Shown here one piece after another: positions 1 to 7,843 of a stretch of DNA of 64,000 nt. The translations under genes and the position numbers were made by a program. This DNA is from Sedimentibacter sp. MB35-C1 (GTDB taxonomy: Bacteria > Bacillota > Clostridia > Tissierellales > Sedimentibacteraceae). Below the pieces are notes generated by a model, which worked only from the letters and a program-made list of their open reading frames with translations, did no database searches and had not been told where the DNA came from. Within the stretch, counting starts at the first letter, position 1, and each line of letters begins with the position of its first letter. The stretch lies in the NCBI RefSeq assembly GCF_030913635.1, contig NZ_CP133188.1, forward strand, positions 1,302,001-1,366,000, read 5' to 3'.

Positions 1-1
1 A

Positions 2-334
2 GAAGAGAAGAATATCAAAACAGCTTTTCAAGACATTCAAAAACAACACAGGAAGAATACCGAGACTTTAGCAAACTACATTCAAAACATAGGAGGTAGA
101 CCAGACGAAAATCTCGGTATAAAAGGAAAGATGGGAGATATTATGCTAAATATGGAATTAGGCTCAAGTTTAGATTATGAAGTCATTAAAAAGGCCATTG
201 TTGGGGAAACAAAAGGCGTAAATATGGCAGAAAAAGTTTTAAGAGGTAATTTAGATAATGAATCGAGAAATGTAGCAGGTGAAATATTGCAACATGATAG
301 AGAGTCAATAAAGAAATTAAAGGGGCTAAGATAG
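2..334 (+). CDS. Ferritin-like DUF2383-type protein, 3' part
   Basis: The reading frame is open from position 2, so the gene begins before the window. An internal ATG at 131 gives only a 67-residue tail, but the upstream codons continue the same helical, charged pattern, so I take the whole 110-codon stretch as one coding tail. The pattern of amphipathic helices with GGRPDENLGIKGK between helix pairs and NLDNESRNVAGEIL near the end matches four-helix-bundle DUF2383/PA2169-type proteins, which are ferritin-like and of unclear function. It is followed directly by a strong terminator, so it is transcriptionally separate from the phage-tail locus. The family call is from memory of the pattern only. 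Confidence 0.6.
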   Translation, partial: EEKNIKTAFQDIQKQHRKNTETLANYIQNIGGRPDENLGIKGKMGDIMLNMELGSSLDYEVIKKAIVGETKGVNMAEKVLRGNLDNESRNVAGEILQHDRESIKKLKGLR

Positions 335-352
335 ATAAAATTTTTAGTTAGA

Positions 353-381
353 AGCAGCAGAAATCAATCTGTTGCTTTTTT
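353..381 (+). terminator. Rho-independent terminator
   Basis: A 9-bp stem AGCAGCAGA/TCTGTTGCT with a 6-nt loop is followed by six T residues. It closes the ferritin-like gene. Confidence 0.85.
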
Positions 382-651
382 AATACCATAAATTTTGTGA
401 CGATGCAGGTATGACTTAGAATGCATAGGGTGGGGGCAGGCAGATAAATTATGGCAGATTTAATTTTACGCTTTTTTAATTATATAATTATTTTTAATCT
501 GCATAGCATGATTGGCTATAATAAAAAATAGTTTCAATTCTTATTAACATGGCATGTCAAGTTAGCCATGGAAAAATATAATTGTTACAAGCAATACTAA
601 ATTAAGCAGTATATCAACTATAAGTATTATCCACAATGGCTGCTATTAGTA
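382..651. other. Gene-free AT-rich gap
   Basis: No open frame with a ribosome site and no clear RNA is visible here. It separates the host-like gene from the convergent ImmA gene of the tail locus, so the left boundary of that locus should lie in or near it. I see no integrase gene or obvious att repeat. Confidence 0.5.
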
Positions 652-1122
652 TTAGTTTTTAAATTTATATTTACAAACTGTAAGAGGATTGAAGTATATA
701 CAGTGATTGTCCACTTCCGTGTAAAGACCATACTTGCCTTGATAGTATACCAATGCTTCTTTAAGGCATTCTTCTGTAATATCCAAGTACTCTGACAATT
801 CATACAGATTTGTACAGCCGGCAAAGGAAGCTTTTATAATTGATTTTAACGGCAGGAGTTTCTCAAAAGACCATTTTCTGGCTTGCTTTTCCTGTTTTCG
901 GTTAGTAATATTTTTTAAGTCTATAATATTTCCTTCAGATGTATAATAGTGGCCAAGTTCTTCGGCAAGTACGCATTTTTTTTCTTTAGTAGTATTCAAC
1001 TTACGGCTTATTGCTATGCAATTATCAGAATATAATCCTTTGATATCACTTTTAAAGGTAAATTCTATTACTTCAATACCTTCATCATCTGCGGTCTGCA
1101 ATAATTCTTCATATGAAGTCAT
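652..1122 (-). CDS. immA: ImmA/IrrE-type metallopeptidase of the tail locus
   Basis: This 156-residue protein has the layout of ImmA-like zinc peptidases that cleave the neighbouring phage-type repressor when the element is induced. The active-site helix reads VLAEELGHYYTSEGN at residues 51-65. The usual HExxH is EExxH here, with Glu54 in place of the first His, a variant I recall in clostridial phage ImmA proteins. The start has a strong GGGGGGAGG site. It lies 21 bases after the repressor gene on the same strand, the usual repressor-protease pair. The C-terminal third should recognise the substrate. Whether the Glu variant still binds zinc cannot be told from sequence. Confidence 0.85.
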   Translation of the reverse strand: MTSYEELLQTADDEGIEVIEFTFKSDIKGLYSDNCIAISRKLNTTKEKKCVLAEELGHYYTSEGNIIDLKNITNRKQEKQARKWSFEKLLPLKSIIKASFAGCTNLYELSEYLDITEECLKEALVYYQGKYGLYTEVDNHCIYFNPLTVCKYKFKN

Positions 1123-1143
1123 GGTTGTCCTCCCCCCAAGAAG

Positions 1144-1485
1144 TTATTCCCTATTTTTTCGTTTACTAAGAACATATTTTTTGAAATTTTCAATATCTTC
1201 TAGCTCTTCTTCTGTCCAATCAACATCAATTTCATTCTTGTGTGCAGCTATGGTATTAACATGTCTTTCATGTTGTTTGTGTTCAATTCGGCCTTCACCA
1301 AGAGATTCTGTGTCAATATTTAGTTCTTTGCATATCTTTATAATGTTGTTTATATTTGCCTTATCAACCCCTCTTTTCAATATGGTATCCATTGTTGAAT
1401 AGGGCATGTCAATTTTAATTGCAAATTCTCTTAAGCTTTTATATTTATTTAAAATTAAATTTTTCAATTCTGATTCTACCGACAC
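1144..1485 (-). CDS. XRE-family repressor of the tail locus
   Basis: This 113-residue protein has an N-terminal helix-turn-helix of the XRE/Cro-CI type, around residues 10-62, with SLREFAIKIDMPYSTMDTIL forming the DNA-binding core, and an acidic C-terminal tail likely to be recognised by the ImmA-like protease. The start is GTG at 1485, with TAGGAGGA seven bases upstream. The gene is divergent from the regulator at 1657. Three related ACGAAAATTCAT-like boxes lie between them and overlap the rightward promoter, so this protein most likely represses both directions. Its partner and target are inferred from arrangement. Confidence 0.88.
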   Translation of the reverse strand: MSVESELKNLILNKYKSLREFAIKIDMPYSTMDTILKRGVDKANINNIIKICKELNIDTESLGEGRIEHKQHERHVNTIAAHKNEIDVDWTEEELEDIENFKKYVLSKRKNRE

Positions 1486-1556
1486 AGTATATTCCTCCTA
1501 AAAATTAATTACAAATGTACTATAACATATTATATACGTAAAAACAAGAATAATTT

Positions 1557-1628
1557 ACGAAAATTCATAAAAATATATTGACATAAACGTAAAATCGTAT
1601 ATAATAAATAATATTAACGAATATTCGT
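1557..1628 (+). promoter_or_regulatory. Rightward promoter with three operator-like boxes
   Basis: TTGACA at 1578-1583 and TATAAT at 1600-1605, with a 16-bp spacer, form a near-consensus sigma-A promoter reading into the regulator gene. Three similar boxes overlap it: ACGAAAATTCAT (1557-1568), ACGTAAAATCGT (1587-1598, inside the spacer) and the perfect palindrome ACGAATATTCGT (1617-1628). Their spacing of about 30 bp suits binding of repressor dimers on one face of the helix. That they are operators of the XRE repressor is inference. Confidence 0.7.
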
Positions 1629-1656
1629 ATAAAATACCAAATAGAGGGTAAAAAAA

Positions 1657-2103
1657 TTGAAGAAAGATCATATAAGAGATTATGCAACAGAAGCATTTCT
1701 ATATTATGCTTTTATGGGAAAGCCTCATAAAGAGGACTTAGAAAAAAAATATTATCAGGAGGCACTTGACAGTTATCAAAGGAGGCAGCAAGTAGGTGGA
1801 ACAGGGATAAGCAAGCCAACAGAGCAGGCTGTTATGTATGCCGAAGGTGTTTTAAGGCAAAAGCAGGCTGAATTATGGGATATATTGGCTGTAGAAAAAA
1901 CAATTGTACAATTACATCCACTTGAAAGACAAGCCGTAGAAATAGTTTATTTTTCACATGCGCAATCTGATATAAAAAAAGGCGATATTCAAGATAGAGT
2001 TAATAAGGCAAGTATTGAAATTCCAGTCGGTACTGCTACAGTATACAGATATTTAAAAAAAGCAAGAGATTTATTTGCATATGAAAGGGGGCTAAGAAAA
2101 TAA
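1657..2103 (+). CDS. ArpU/RinA-like phage late-gene regulator
   Basis: This 148-residue protein starts at TTG, 8 bases after a GAGGG site. Its C-terminal part, IEIPVGTATVYRYLKKARDL, looks like the sigma-70 region-4 type helix-turn-helix seen in ArpU, RinA and related phage activators. The middle segment LHPLERQAVEIVYF is also typical of that group. It is the first gene after the divergent promoter and precedes an unusual repeat leader and the structural genes. It therefore probably turns on the tail operon once the repressor is removed. The exact family is uncertain. Confidence 0.65.
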   Translation: MKKDHIRDYATEAFLYYAFMGKPHKEDLEKKYYQEALDSYQRRQQVGGTGISKPTEQAVMYAEGVLRQKQAELWDILAVEKTIVQLHPLERQAVEIVYFSHAQSDIKKGDIQDRVNKASIEIPVGTATVYRYLKKARDLFAYERGLRK

Positions 2104-2263
2104 ATTTTACTAGGTTGATAGTAGTAAGGGGTATAAATCTGATATTATGATATTATCCAAAGCGATGGCTGATAACAATGCGGTATATAATTTTACGCAG
2201 TTGCCATATTCTATTACAACCATAAGTACATAACATGTACCAAAATTACGGTTTCTGTTAATT

Positions 2264-2296
2264 AAAGACACTGCTGCTTTTAATGCGGTGTCTTTT
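2264..2296 (+). terminator. Hairpin of leader unit A
   Basis: An 11-bp stem, AAAGACACTGC with GCGGTGTCTTT (one wobble), has a 10-nt loop. The T-run is short and overlaps the stem, so termination would be weak. Confidence 0.55.
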
Positions 2297-2475
2297 GAGG
2301 TATACAGATAAATATTTTATTAGGTTGATAGTAGTAAGGGGTAAAGATCTGATATTATGATATCATCCAAAGCAATGGCTGATGAAAATTAGGTATAAAT
2401 CTGGCACAGCTGACGCATTCAGGTATAATAATAAAAATAATAGATATCTGAACTGCTGCTTGACATCAGCTAATG

Positions 2476-2503
2476 ACACTGCTTCCTCCAGCGGTGTTTT
2501 TTT
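2476..2503 (+). terminator. Strong terminator of leader unit B
   Basis: ACACTGC and GCGGTGT form a 7-bp stem followed by seven T residues. It lies upstream of every structural gene, so either read-through or antitermination is needed, or a further promoter lies at 2504-2770. Confidence 0.75.
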
Positions 2504-2649
2504 ATTGCACTTTGTAGCTTCGCTTTGGAAGTAACCGCAGCATGCTGAAGTAATAGGAATTTTTAAAATAAGTGAGGCCTTAGTTTAGCTAAGAAATACG
2601 CGGTATAAAGAAAATTTAAAAAAGCAAAAAAGAAAGAGAGGTAAAGTTT

Positions 2650-2769
2650 ATGATTAAAAAATAGTTAATATTATTCAGTATAATCTATGTTTATGAACAG
2701 GAGCAGGAGGACAGTTCATACATTAATAAATTTGAAGTGAAGTTGTTGAAAAGAGGTGAAAAGCATTAA
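2650..2769 (+). pseudogene. Small gene interrupted by an amber codon
   Basis: An ATG at 2650 follows a good ribosome site (AGAGAGGTAAAGTTT). After four codons the frame meets TAG at 2662-2664. Without that stop the frame would run 39 codons to TAA at 2767, ending FEVKLLKRGEKH, and the next gene starts nine bases later. A small protein gene broken by one nonsense change is the simplest reading. The product is not recognised. Confidence 0.45.
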
Positions 2770-2777
2770 GTAAAAGC

Positions 2778-3185
2778 ATGATAGAAAATTTAAAACAATC
2801 TATTGTTGATAAACTTATTGAATTGTATCCGGAATATGCAGTTTATGACGAAGAAATGCCGCAGGGCACTAATGAAAAATCATTTTTTATAGCCATTACC
2901 GGTCAAGATTACGGTAAGAGGTTTAATAATAAGTTCAAGAGCTCAGTGTCTTTTGATATTGCATATTTCAGCAATGAGGAAGCAGGGAAAATAAAAGCAG
3001 ATTGCCAGAATGTTCAAATATCCTTGCTTAGAAATTTTGATTCGGCAGGAATATACAGGGTCTTAAATAAGAAGGCAGCAATAACAGATAATGTGCTGCA
3101 TTTTACTTTTAATGTCACTTTTTATGAAATAAGAGAAGAGATATCAGATAAAATGCAGAGACAGCAAACAAATACAAATAATTAA
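2778..3185 (+). CDS. Tail terminator-like protein (XkdJ/DUF6838 type)
   Basis: This 135-residue protein directly precedes the sheath gene, the position occupied in PBSX-like tails by the small protein that caps the tube. The sequence from SIVDKLIELYPEYAVYDEEM to VTFYEIREE has the alternating helix-strand pattern of that family: an early helix, a QDYGKRF loop and a strand-rich C terminus. In a particle without a capsid it would close the head-distal end. The ATG at 2778 is the only start codon in frame near the N terminus, and the AGAGGTGA site lies further away than usual, so translation may be coupled to the broken small gene upstream. Confidence 0.65.
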   Translation: MIENLKQSIVDKLIELYPEYAVYDEEMPQGTNEKSFFIAITGQDYGKRFNNKFKSSVSFDIAYFSNEEAGKIKADCQNVQISLLRNFDSAGIYRVLNKKAAITDNVLHFTFNVTFYEIREEISDKMQRQQTNTNN

Positions 3186-3202
3186 AGAAAGAAGGTAAAA
3201 AA

Positions 3203-4246
3203 ATGGCAGGAACATGGGAAAATCAAAATAAAATACTACCGGGAGCTTACATGAATTTTCTTACCAGTGCACCGTTATCTATTACACCGGGTGACAGAGG
3301 AACTGTAATTTTATTGCAGGAAATGAGTGCAGGCACAGTCGGAGAAATGTATAACGTTACGGCAACGGAAAATAACTATCCGGATGGAGTGGAAGAATCC
3401 GATAGAATTTTGGCAAAAGAGGCATTGAAAGGGGCAAAAACCGTAATAATATATAATTTGGGGTCAGAGCATAGTGCGGAAGATATTACAAATGCATTAA
3501 CAGCTCTTAAGACCGTTCAATTTAATGTTATGGCATATCCGTATGATGGAACGGAATATGATGCAAACAAGCTTACAATAGCTACATGGATAAAATCAAT
3601 GCGAGATGATGAAGGAAAGAAAATACAGACAGTATTTGCAAATTACGAAGCTGATTCGGAAGCATCAATAAACGTTACGCAGGGAGTTAAATTGTCCGAC
3701 GGAACATCTTTAACAGCATCACAGGCTGTAGCGTGGGTTTCGGGCATAACAGCGGGAGCAGGAATAAATAAATCAAATACAGGCAGAAAATATGCGGGAG
3801 CTGTTGATATAGTACCTCGCATGACAAAATCAGAAATGGAAGCGGCTGTTACCGCAGGCAAATTTATTTTTAAGGTTGATTCTGCTCAGAACGTTACAGC
3901 AGTATATGATATCAATTCACTTATTACCGAAACTGTGGAAAAAGGAAAAATGTTTAAGAAAAACCGCGTCGTAAGAACACTGGACGGTATAAATAATGAT
4001 GTTGTTGAGATCTTTGAATCAAACTATGCAGGAAAAATCAACAACAACGCTGATGGCAGATCCTTGCTTCGCGCGACGTTGATTGAATATTTCAATGAAC
4101 TTCAAAGACTAAATGCAATTCAGAATTTTACTGCAGAGGACATAACAGTATCCTCAGGAAATGATTCGGATGCGGTTGTTATTGATTGCTATATTCAGCC
4201 GGTTGACAGTGTGGAAAAGATTTATATTACTGTCAATTTGGCATAA
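3203..4246 (+). CDS. xkdK: Contractile tail sheath protein
   Basis: This 347-residue protein is the sheath subunit that drives contraction. It has the typical N terminus MAGTWENQNKILPGAYMNF, in which the GAY segment begins the extended arm used for inter-subunit meshing. The C-terminal domain (about residues 240-347), with the NRVVRTLDGINND and YIQPVDSVEKIYITV segments, is the conserved inner sheath domain of XkdK-type proteins. The length matches the PBSX family. It follows the terminator-like gene by 17 bases and precedes the tube gene by 19, as in the standard order. A sheath gene shows the particle is of the contractile (R-type) class. Confidence 0.93.
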   Translation: MAGTWENQNKILPGAYMNFLTSAPLSITPGDRGTVILLQEMSAGTVGEMYNVTATENNYPDGVEESDRILAKEALKGAKTVIIYNLGSEHSAEDITNALTALKTVQFNVMAYPYDGTEYDANKLTIATWIKSMRDDEGKKIQTVFANYEADSEASINVTQGVKLSDGTSLTASQAVAWVSGITAGAGINKSNTGRKYAGAVDIVPRMTKSEMEAAVTAGKFIFKVDSAQNVTAVYDINSLITETVEKGKMFKKNRVVRTLDGINNDVVEIFESNYAGKINNNADGRSLLRATLIEYFNELQRLNAIQNFTAEDITVSSGNDSDAVVIDCYIQPVDSVEKIYITVNLA

Positions 4247-4265
4247 AACAAGGAGGTAAATTTTT

Positions 4266-4742
4266 ATGGATAATAATTATACTAGATTGGCTGATACAAT
4301 ATCTTCGAAAGAAGGAAAGGCTTATATAACTATTGATGGAATTAACAGAGAACTTTTTGAAATATCCAGTTTGTCAGCTCAGTTAGAGCTTAATATTCAA
4401 GCAAGAAGAATGCTGGGACATAGAATGACACAGCACAAGGTTACTGGAGCAGAAGGTACAGGGAGTATGACAATGTACTTTATGAACAGCAGCATGCTGA
4501 AGCAGGCTCTGAATTATATAAAGAAAGGATCATACGGCGGAATAAAAATACAGGTAAAAAATGAAGACGAGCAGTCTACAGTTGGGGCCCAGGAGGTTAT
4601 GCTTTTAAATGTATTGCTGGGTTCAATACCGGTTGCAACGATTGATGATCAGTCAGATGATCCTGTTACTGTTGACGCTGATTTTACTTTTGATGATATA
4701 GAAGTATTAAGTTACTTCAATTTGCCTGAAAATTACAGATAA
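4266..4742 (+). CDS. xkdM: Tail tube protein (XkdM family)
   Basis: This 158-residue protein forms the inner tube through hexamer stacking. The sequence has the family's features: an N-terminal DTISSKEGKAYITIDG strand, the RRMLGHRMTQHKVTGAEGTG loop region, and a C-terminal DADFTFDDIEVLSYFNLP strand pair. An AGGAGG site lies 8 bases before the ATG. It directly follows the sheath, and in this family sheath and tube are made together in a fixed ratio. Confidence 0.92.
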   Translation: MDNNYTRLADTISSKEGKAYITIDGINRELFEISSLSAQLELNIQARRMLGHRMTQHKVTGAEGTGSMTMYFMNSSMLKQALNYIKKGSYGGIKIQVKNEDEQSTVGAQEVMLLNVLLGSIPVATIDDQSDDPVTVDADFTFDDIEVLSYFNLPENYR

Positions 4743-4918
4743 CATCTGAATTAGGCAGCGTAGATTATAAGTTTTTAGAGAGAGCTCGTTTTTATGATTT
4801 TAATAGGAGAAGCACATCAGATAATTTTACTGTACTTCTGAATTTCATCAGACGAGCTTTCTTAAAAACAATATATGTATTTATAAAAAATTAATTTAAT
4901 TAAGAAAGGAAGAGTTAT
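4743..4918 (+). other. Intergenic inverted repeat between tube and chaperone genes
   Basis: AGCTCGT near 4785 and ACGAGCT near 4853 can pair across about 60 bases. The distal arm is followed by a T/A-rich stretch. It may act as a partial terminator that keeps sheath and tube transcripts more abundant than the later genes. This is inference. Confidence 0.4.
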
Positions 4919-5320
4919 ATGAGTTCATTAAATGCATTTTTAAATCCTGTGAAGGTAGAAAATCAAGAGGTTGTTATTTCAAACAGATTTATTGAAGACG
5001 GAAAGCCGGTTCCATTCATTATCCGACCCATATCTCAGGAAGAAAATAAGCAGCTTATTAAAAAAGTTACAAAAAGAGATAAAAAGGGTATGGAAACATT
5101 TGACAGGACGGAATATGTTTCAGCATTAACTGCAAGTGCCGTTGTTTTTCCGGATCTTAAGAGCTCGGAGTTGCAGGGGGCATATGGTGTATTAGGCGAA
5201 TCAGCATTGCTTCAAAAGATGCTGCTTGTCGGGGAATATGCGGAGCTGTCGCAGGCAGTACAAAGACTAAGCAGTCTAGATACGGACATAAACGAGGATA
5301 CAGAAGAAGCAAAAAACTAA
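4919..5320 (+). CDS. xkdN: Tail assembly chaperone, short (G-type) form (XkdN-like)
   Basis: This 133-residue protein lies in the position of XkdN, between tube and tape measure. Such proteins coat the tape measure during assembly and do not remain in the particle. The sequence starts SSLNAFLNPVKVENQEVVIS and contains FIIRPISQEENKQLIKKV, typical of the family. The frame ends in TAA at 5318, directly after a slippery heptamer. A second, longer product is made by shifting one base back (see next entry). AAGGAAGAG before the ATG gives the ribosome site. Confidence 0.87.
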   Translation: MSSLNAFLNPVKVENQEVVISNRFIEDGKPVPFIIRPISQEENKQLIKKVTKRDKKGMETFDRTEYVSALTASAVVFPDLKSSELQGAYGVLGESALLQKMLLVGEYAELSQAVQRLSSLDTDINEDTEEAKN

Positions 5321-5517
5321 TAAAGCAGGGTGATGCGGAATTAAATCTCGCGCATTTTGCCCTGCATAAGCTTCATATTCTTCCATCGGTTCTTAATGAA
5401 ATGTCTCAAAGAGAAAAGGCCTTCATCTATGCGAGCATACAAGTACGAACCGAAGCGGAGAAAAAGGAAACAGCCAAACTGAAACAGAAAGGAGGCAGAA
5501 AGAGATGGCAACATTAG
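4919..5517 (+). CDS. Tail assembly chaperone, frameshifted (GT-type) form
   Basis: The heptamer A AAA AAC lies at 5311-5317, in the correct phase (GCA AAA AAC) and just before the zero-frame stop. A -1 slip continues into 66 further codons ending at TAG 5515-5517, giving about 199 residues. Seven bases downstream of the heptamer a two-part stem can form: GCAGGG 5325-5330 with CCCTGC 5360-5365, and ATGCG 5333-5337 with CGCAT 5351-5355. Slippery site, spacer and stem together form the classical -1 signal of tail chaperones. The extension (QREKAFIYASIQVR...) lacks its own start and would otherwise be unexplained. It overlaps the tape-measure start by 13 bases. Confidence 0.85.
5311..5365 (+). 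promoter_or_regulatory. Programmed -1 ribosomal frameshift signal
   Basis: A slippery AAAAAAC, a 7-nt spacer and a bipartite stem of 6 + 5 bp are visible directly. This controls the ratio of short to long chaperone, a well-known device in long-tailed phages. Confidence 0.85.
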
Positions 5518-7202
5518 AAGCGATGCTTATGTCATTTGAAGGCTACTCTTCAAATATTGATAATGTGATTAAAAAGACATATCAAGCATCGTCAATGATA
5601 GTAAAAGTAAGCGGACAAACAGATAACTTAGGGAAAAAGCTTGAAAAAACAGGAACAAGTGCAGGAAAAGCAGGCCTGGGAATAAGTAAGCTCTTTAAAT
5701 CATTGATTAGTATCGAAAATATAAAAAAAGGTATGGATATTGCAGATGAATATACCAATACCTCAACTAAGCTTTCATTAATAAATGATGGACTTCAAAC
5801 TCAGGAAGATTTGCAGAACAAGGTATTTGCAGCAGCAGGACGATCAAGGGGATCTTATGCTGACATGGCCAATTCTATATACGACATGAGTAATATGGCG
5901 GGAAATTCATTTGAATCAAATGATGAATTAATAGCATTTGCCGAATTGGCGCAAAAATCGTTCAAGATGGGAGCTGCCGGTGCGTCTGAGCAATCTGATG
6001 CAATGCAAAAGCTCGCTCAGGTTATGTCAGAAGGCAGCCTTAGCGGAGATGACTTCCTTTATATTACCCAAAATGCTCCAATGATGGCGGACGCAATTGC
6101 AGAATTTACCGGTAAATCAAAAAGTGAGCTTCAAAAAATGGCAGCCGAAGGTGAGATAACATCGGACATTATCAAGAATGCAATGTTTATGTCATCAGAT
6201 GGTATAAATGATAAATTTGAAACCATGCCCATGACTTTTGCTGACTTGGCAGATAAGATAAAAAATCATTTATTAGAAAATTTTGGGTTCATAATTCAGG
6301 CGGTTGCACAGATTGCGCAGTTTATAGGAGATAACTTTGATAATATAGTGCCTGTTTTTTATGGTGTTGCAGCGGGTATGCTTGCATTTGCTCTTGCTAC
6401 TACTATTGCAGATATTGCTAACAAAGGATTGACCGTTACTTTGTCTTCTAATCCTATTATGTGGGTAGCACTGGGTATAGGTATTGTTGTTGCAGCAATA
6501 TACAAATGGGTTCAAGCTGTAGGAGGTTTGGAAATAGCTTGGATGATGGTTAAAAACGTAATTTTTACTGTGCTGGATCAGATAGGATTGGGTATTTTTT
6601 CAGCCGGTGTGGCAATAAGTAATTTTTTTGGTGATATAGGAGTCAAAGTATTGACTAATGTAGAAACAATGGCTAATGGCTGGATTGATGTAATTAATGG
6701 CTTTATTAATACTATAAATAAAATATTTGGAAAGTCATTCGATACTTTAGAATATTTTACATTTGGAACAACTGCAATGGAAGGGCATGAAGCTAACAAA
6801 GCTGCACTGTTAGATGAATTAAAAAACGCAGAGTATGATGCTAAAATAAGAGCCAGCACCAGACAAATAGAAATTGACATTGCAAAACAAAAATCAGAAG
6901 AGAAGGCCGCAGGAACACAACCGGGATACGATTACAGCGCTTCTTCAGACGTTGTAAATGCGGACTCAATTTCAAACAACGGAATGAATGTAGATAGTAT
7001 CGAGGATGAAGATTTGCAGTATATGAGAGATATAGCCGAGAGAGACTATATTAATCAATTCAGTACTGCAACACTGGCTCCAAGCATACAGGTGTCATTT
7101 GGAGATGTACATGAAGAAGCAGACGCGAATAAAGTAGCAGGAAGTATAAAGAGAATATTACAGGAAGAAATAGTAATGGCGGCAGAGGGGGTGTATAGCT
7201 AA
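5505..7202 (+). CDS. Tape measure protein
   Basis: This 565-residue protein sets tail length and spans the tube lumen. It has an alanine- and helix-rich N-terminal half with the conserved tape-measure segment around SEGSLSGDDFLYITQNAPMM. A long hydrophobic region lies at about residues 280-345, followed by a charged helical C terminus. By the usual rule of about 0.15 nm per residue it would give a tail near 85 nm, which is short. An AGGAGG site precedes the ATG. The gene overlaps the frameshifted chaperone end and its stop overlaps the next start (TAATG). Confidence 0.92.
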   Translation: MATLEAMLMSFEGYSSNIDNVIKKTYQASSMIVKVSGQTDNLGKKLEKTGTSAGKAGLGISKLFKSLISIENIKKGMDIADEYTNTSTKLSLINDGLQTQEDLQNKVFAAAGRSRGSYADMANSIYDMSNMAGNSFESNDELIAFAELAQKSFKMGAAGASEQSDAMQKLAQVMSEGSLSGDDFLYITQNAPMMADAIAEFTGKSKSELQKMAAEGEITSDIIKNAMFMSSDGINDKFETMPMTFADLADKIKNHLLENFGFIIQAVAQIAQFIGDNFDNIVPVFYGVAAGMLAFALATTIADIANKGLTVTLSSNPIMWVALGIGIVVAAIYKWVQAVGGLEIAWMMVKNVIFTVLDQIGLGIFSAGVAISNFFGDIGVKVLTNVETMANGWIDVINGFINTINKIFGKSFDTLEYFTFGTTAMEGHEANKAALLDELKNAEYDAKIRASTRQIEIDIAKQKSEEKAAGTQPGYDYSASSDVVNADSISNNGMNVDSIEDEDLQYMRDIAERDYINQFSTATLAPSIQVSFGDVHEEADANKVAGSIKRILQEEIVMAAEGVYS

Positions 7203-7843
7203 TGAGCTACTCAGTATCTTTTAAATATAACAATGAAACACATATATTGCCTGTTAATCCGGAGCAGATAGAAATGTCAATTGTGCAGGCCAATGAAAAA
7301 TATAATATATTGAAGCTGGGGCAAATAGTTGTGCCAACGCATATGGAGCTTACAAAGTATAGCTTTGATGCAGAATTTCCGTATAACCTGCGCCATTATG
7401 TCGAGAACGCGGGAGATTTTAAAACATCAGATTATTATTTAAAGCTTTTTTCTGATTGGAGAAAAGAACTTAAGCCTGTGTTGTTTAAAGCAAGCAATGA
7501 ATTGGGAGAAGCCATAGATTCCTTTGTATTGATTGAAGAGCTGACAATAACGGAAAAAGCGGGAGAAGAGGGGGACAAGTATGTTTCCTTTAAACTATCC
7601 GAATATAAGGAATTTAATTATAAGCCGATTCAATCCGAAGCAGGAATTATTTTTGGAAAGTCATCAGAAGCAGAAAAGAATCCTAAAGGAACAGGTCTTT
7701 ATGTAGTCGTAAGCGGAGACAGTCTCTGGGCTATCGCAAAAAAATATTACGGTGACGGCTCAAAATATAATAGGATTGCAGAAGCAAACAATATAAAAAA
7801 TCCAAGCTTGATTTATCCGGGGCAAAAGCTGGTGATACCATGA
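7202..7843 (+). CDS. xkdP: LysM-domain baseplate/tail protein (XkdP-like)
   Basis: This 213-residue protein follows the tape measure in the PBSX order. The N-terminal two thirds (YSVSFKYNNETHILPVNPEQ...) match the XkdP/YqbP fold found at the hub. The C-terminal 48 residues are a clear LysM repeat, VVVSGDSLWAIAKKYYGDGS to NPSLIYPGQKLVIP, which binds peptidoglycan. It would help anchor the tail tip to the cell wall during penetration. Start and stop overlap the neighbours by a few bases, showing translational coupling. Confidence 0.9.
   Translation: MSYSVSFKYNNETHILPVNPEQIEMSIVQANEKYNILKLGQIVVPTHMELTKYSFDAEFPYNLRHYVENAGDFKTSDYYLKLFSDWRKELKPVLFKASNELGEAIDSFVLIEELTITEKAGEEGDKYVSFKLSEYKEFNYKPIQSEAGIIFGKSSEAEKNPKGTGLYVVVSGDSLWAIAKKYYGDGSKYNRIAEANNIKNPSLIYPGQKLVIP

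Larger units (their letters stand above)
2105..2503 (+). repeat. Two tandem ~210-bp leader units, each ending in a hairpin
   Basis: Positions 2105-2172 and 2315-2382 are near-identical (68 nt, about six differences) and exactly 210 bases apart. Each copy is followed, about 90-100 bases later, by a hairpin with the same arms: ACTGC...GCGGTGTC at 2264-2295, and ACACTGC/GCGGTGT at 2476-2497 with a run of T. No protein of normal length fits either unit. The position between the regulator and the tail genes suggests a leader RNA, regulator target or remnant of a duplicated small gene. Confidence 0.75.

Noticed and set aside
2650-2769. TAG at 2662 as a recoded sense codon (pyrrolysine or suppressor)
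   Set aside because: One isolated case in a phage-derived small gene; all other genes use TAG normally as stops, so a nonsense mutation is simpler.
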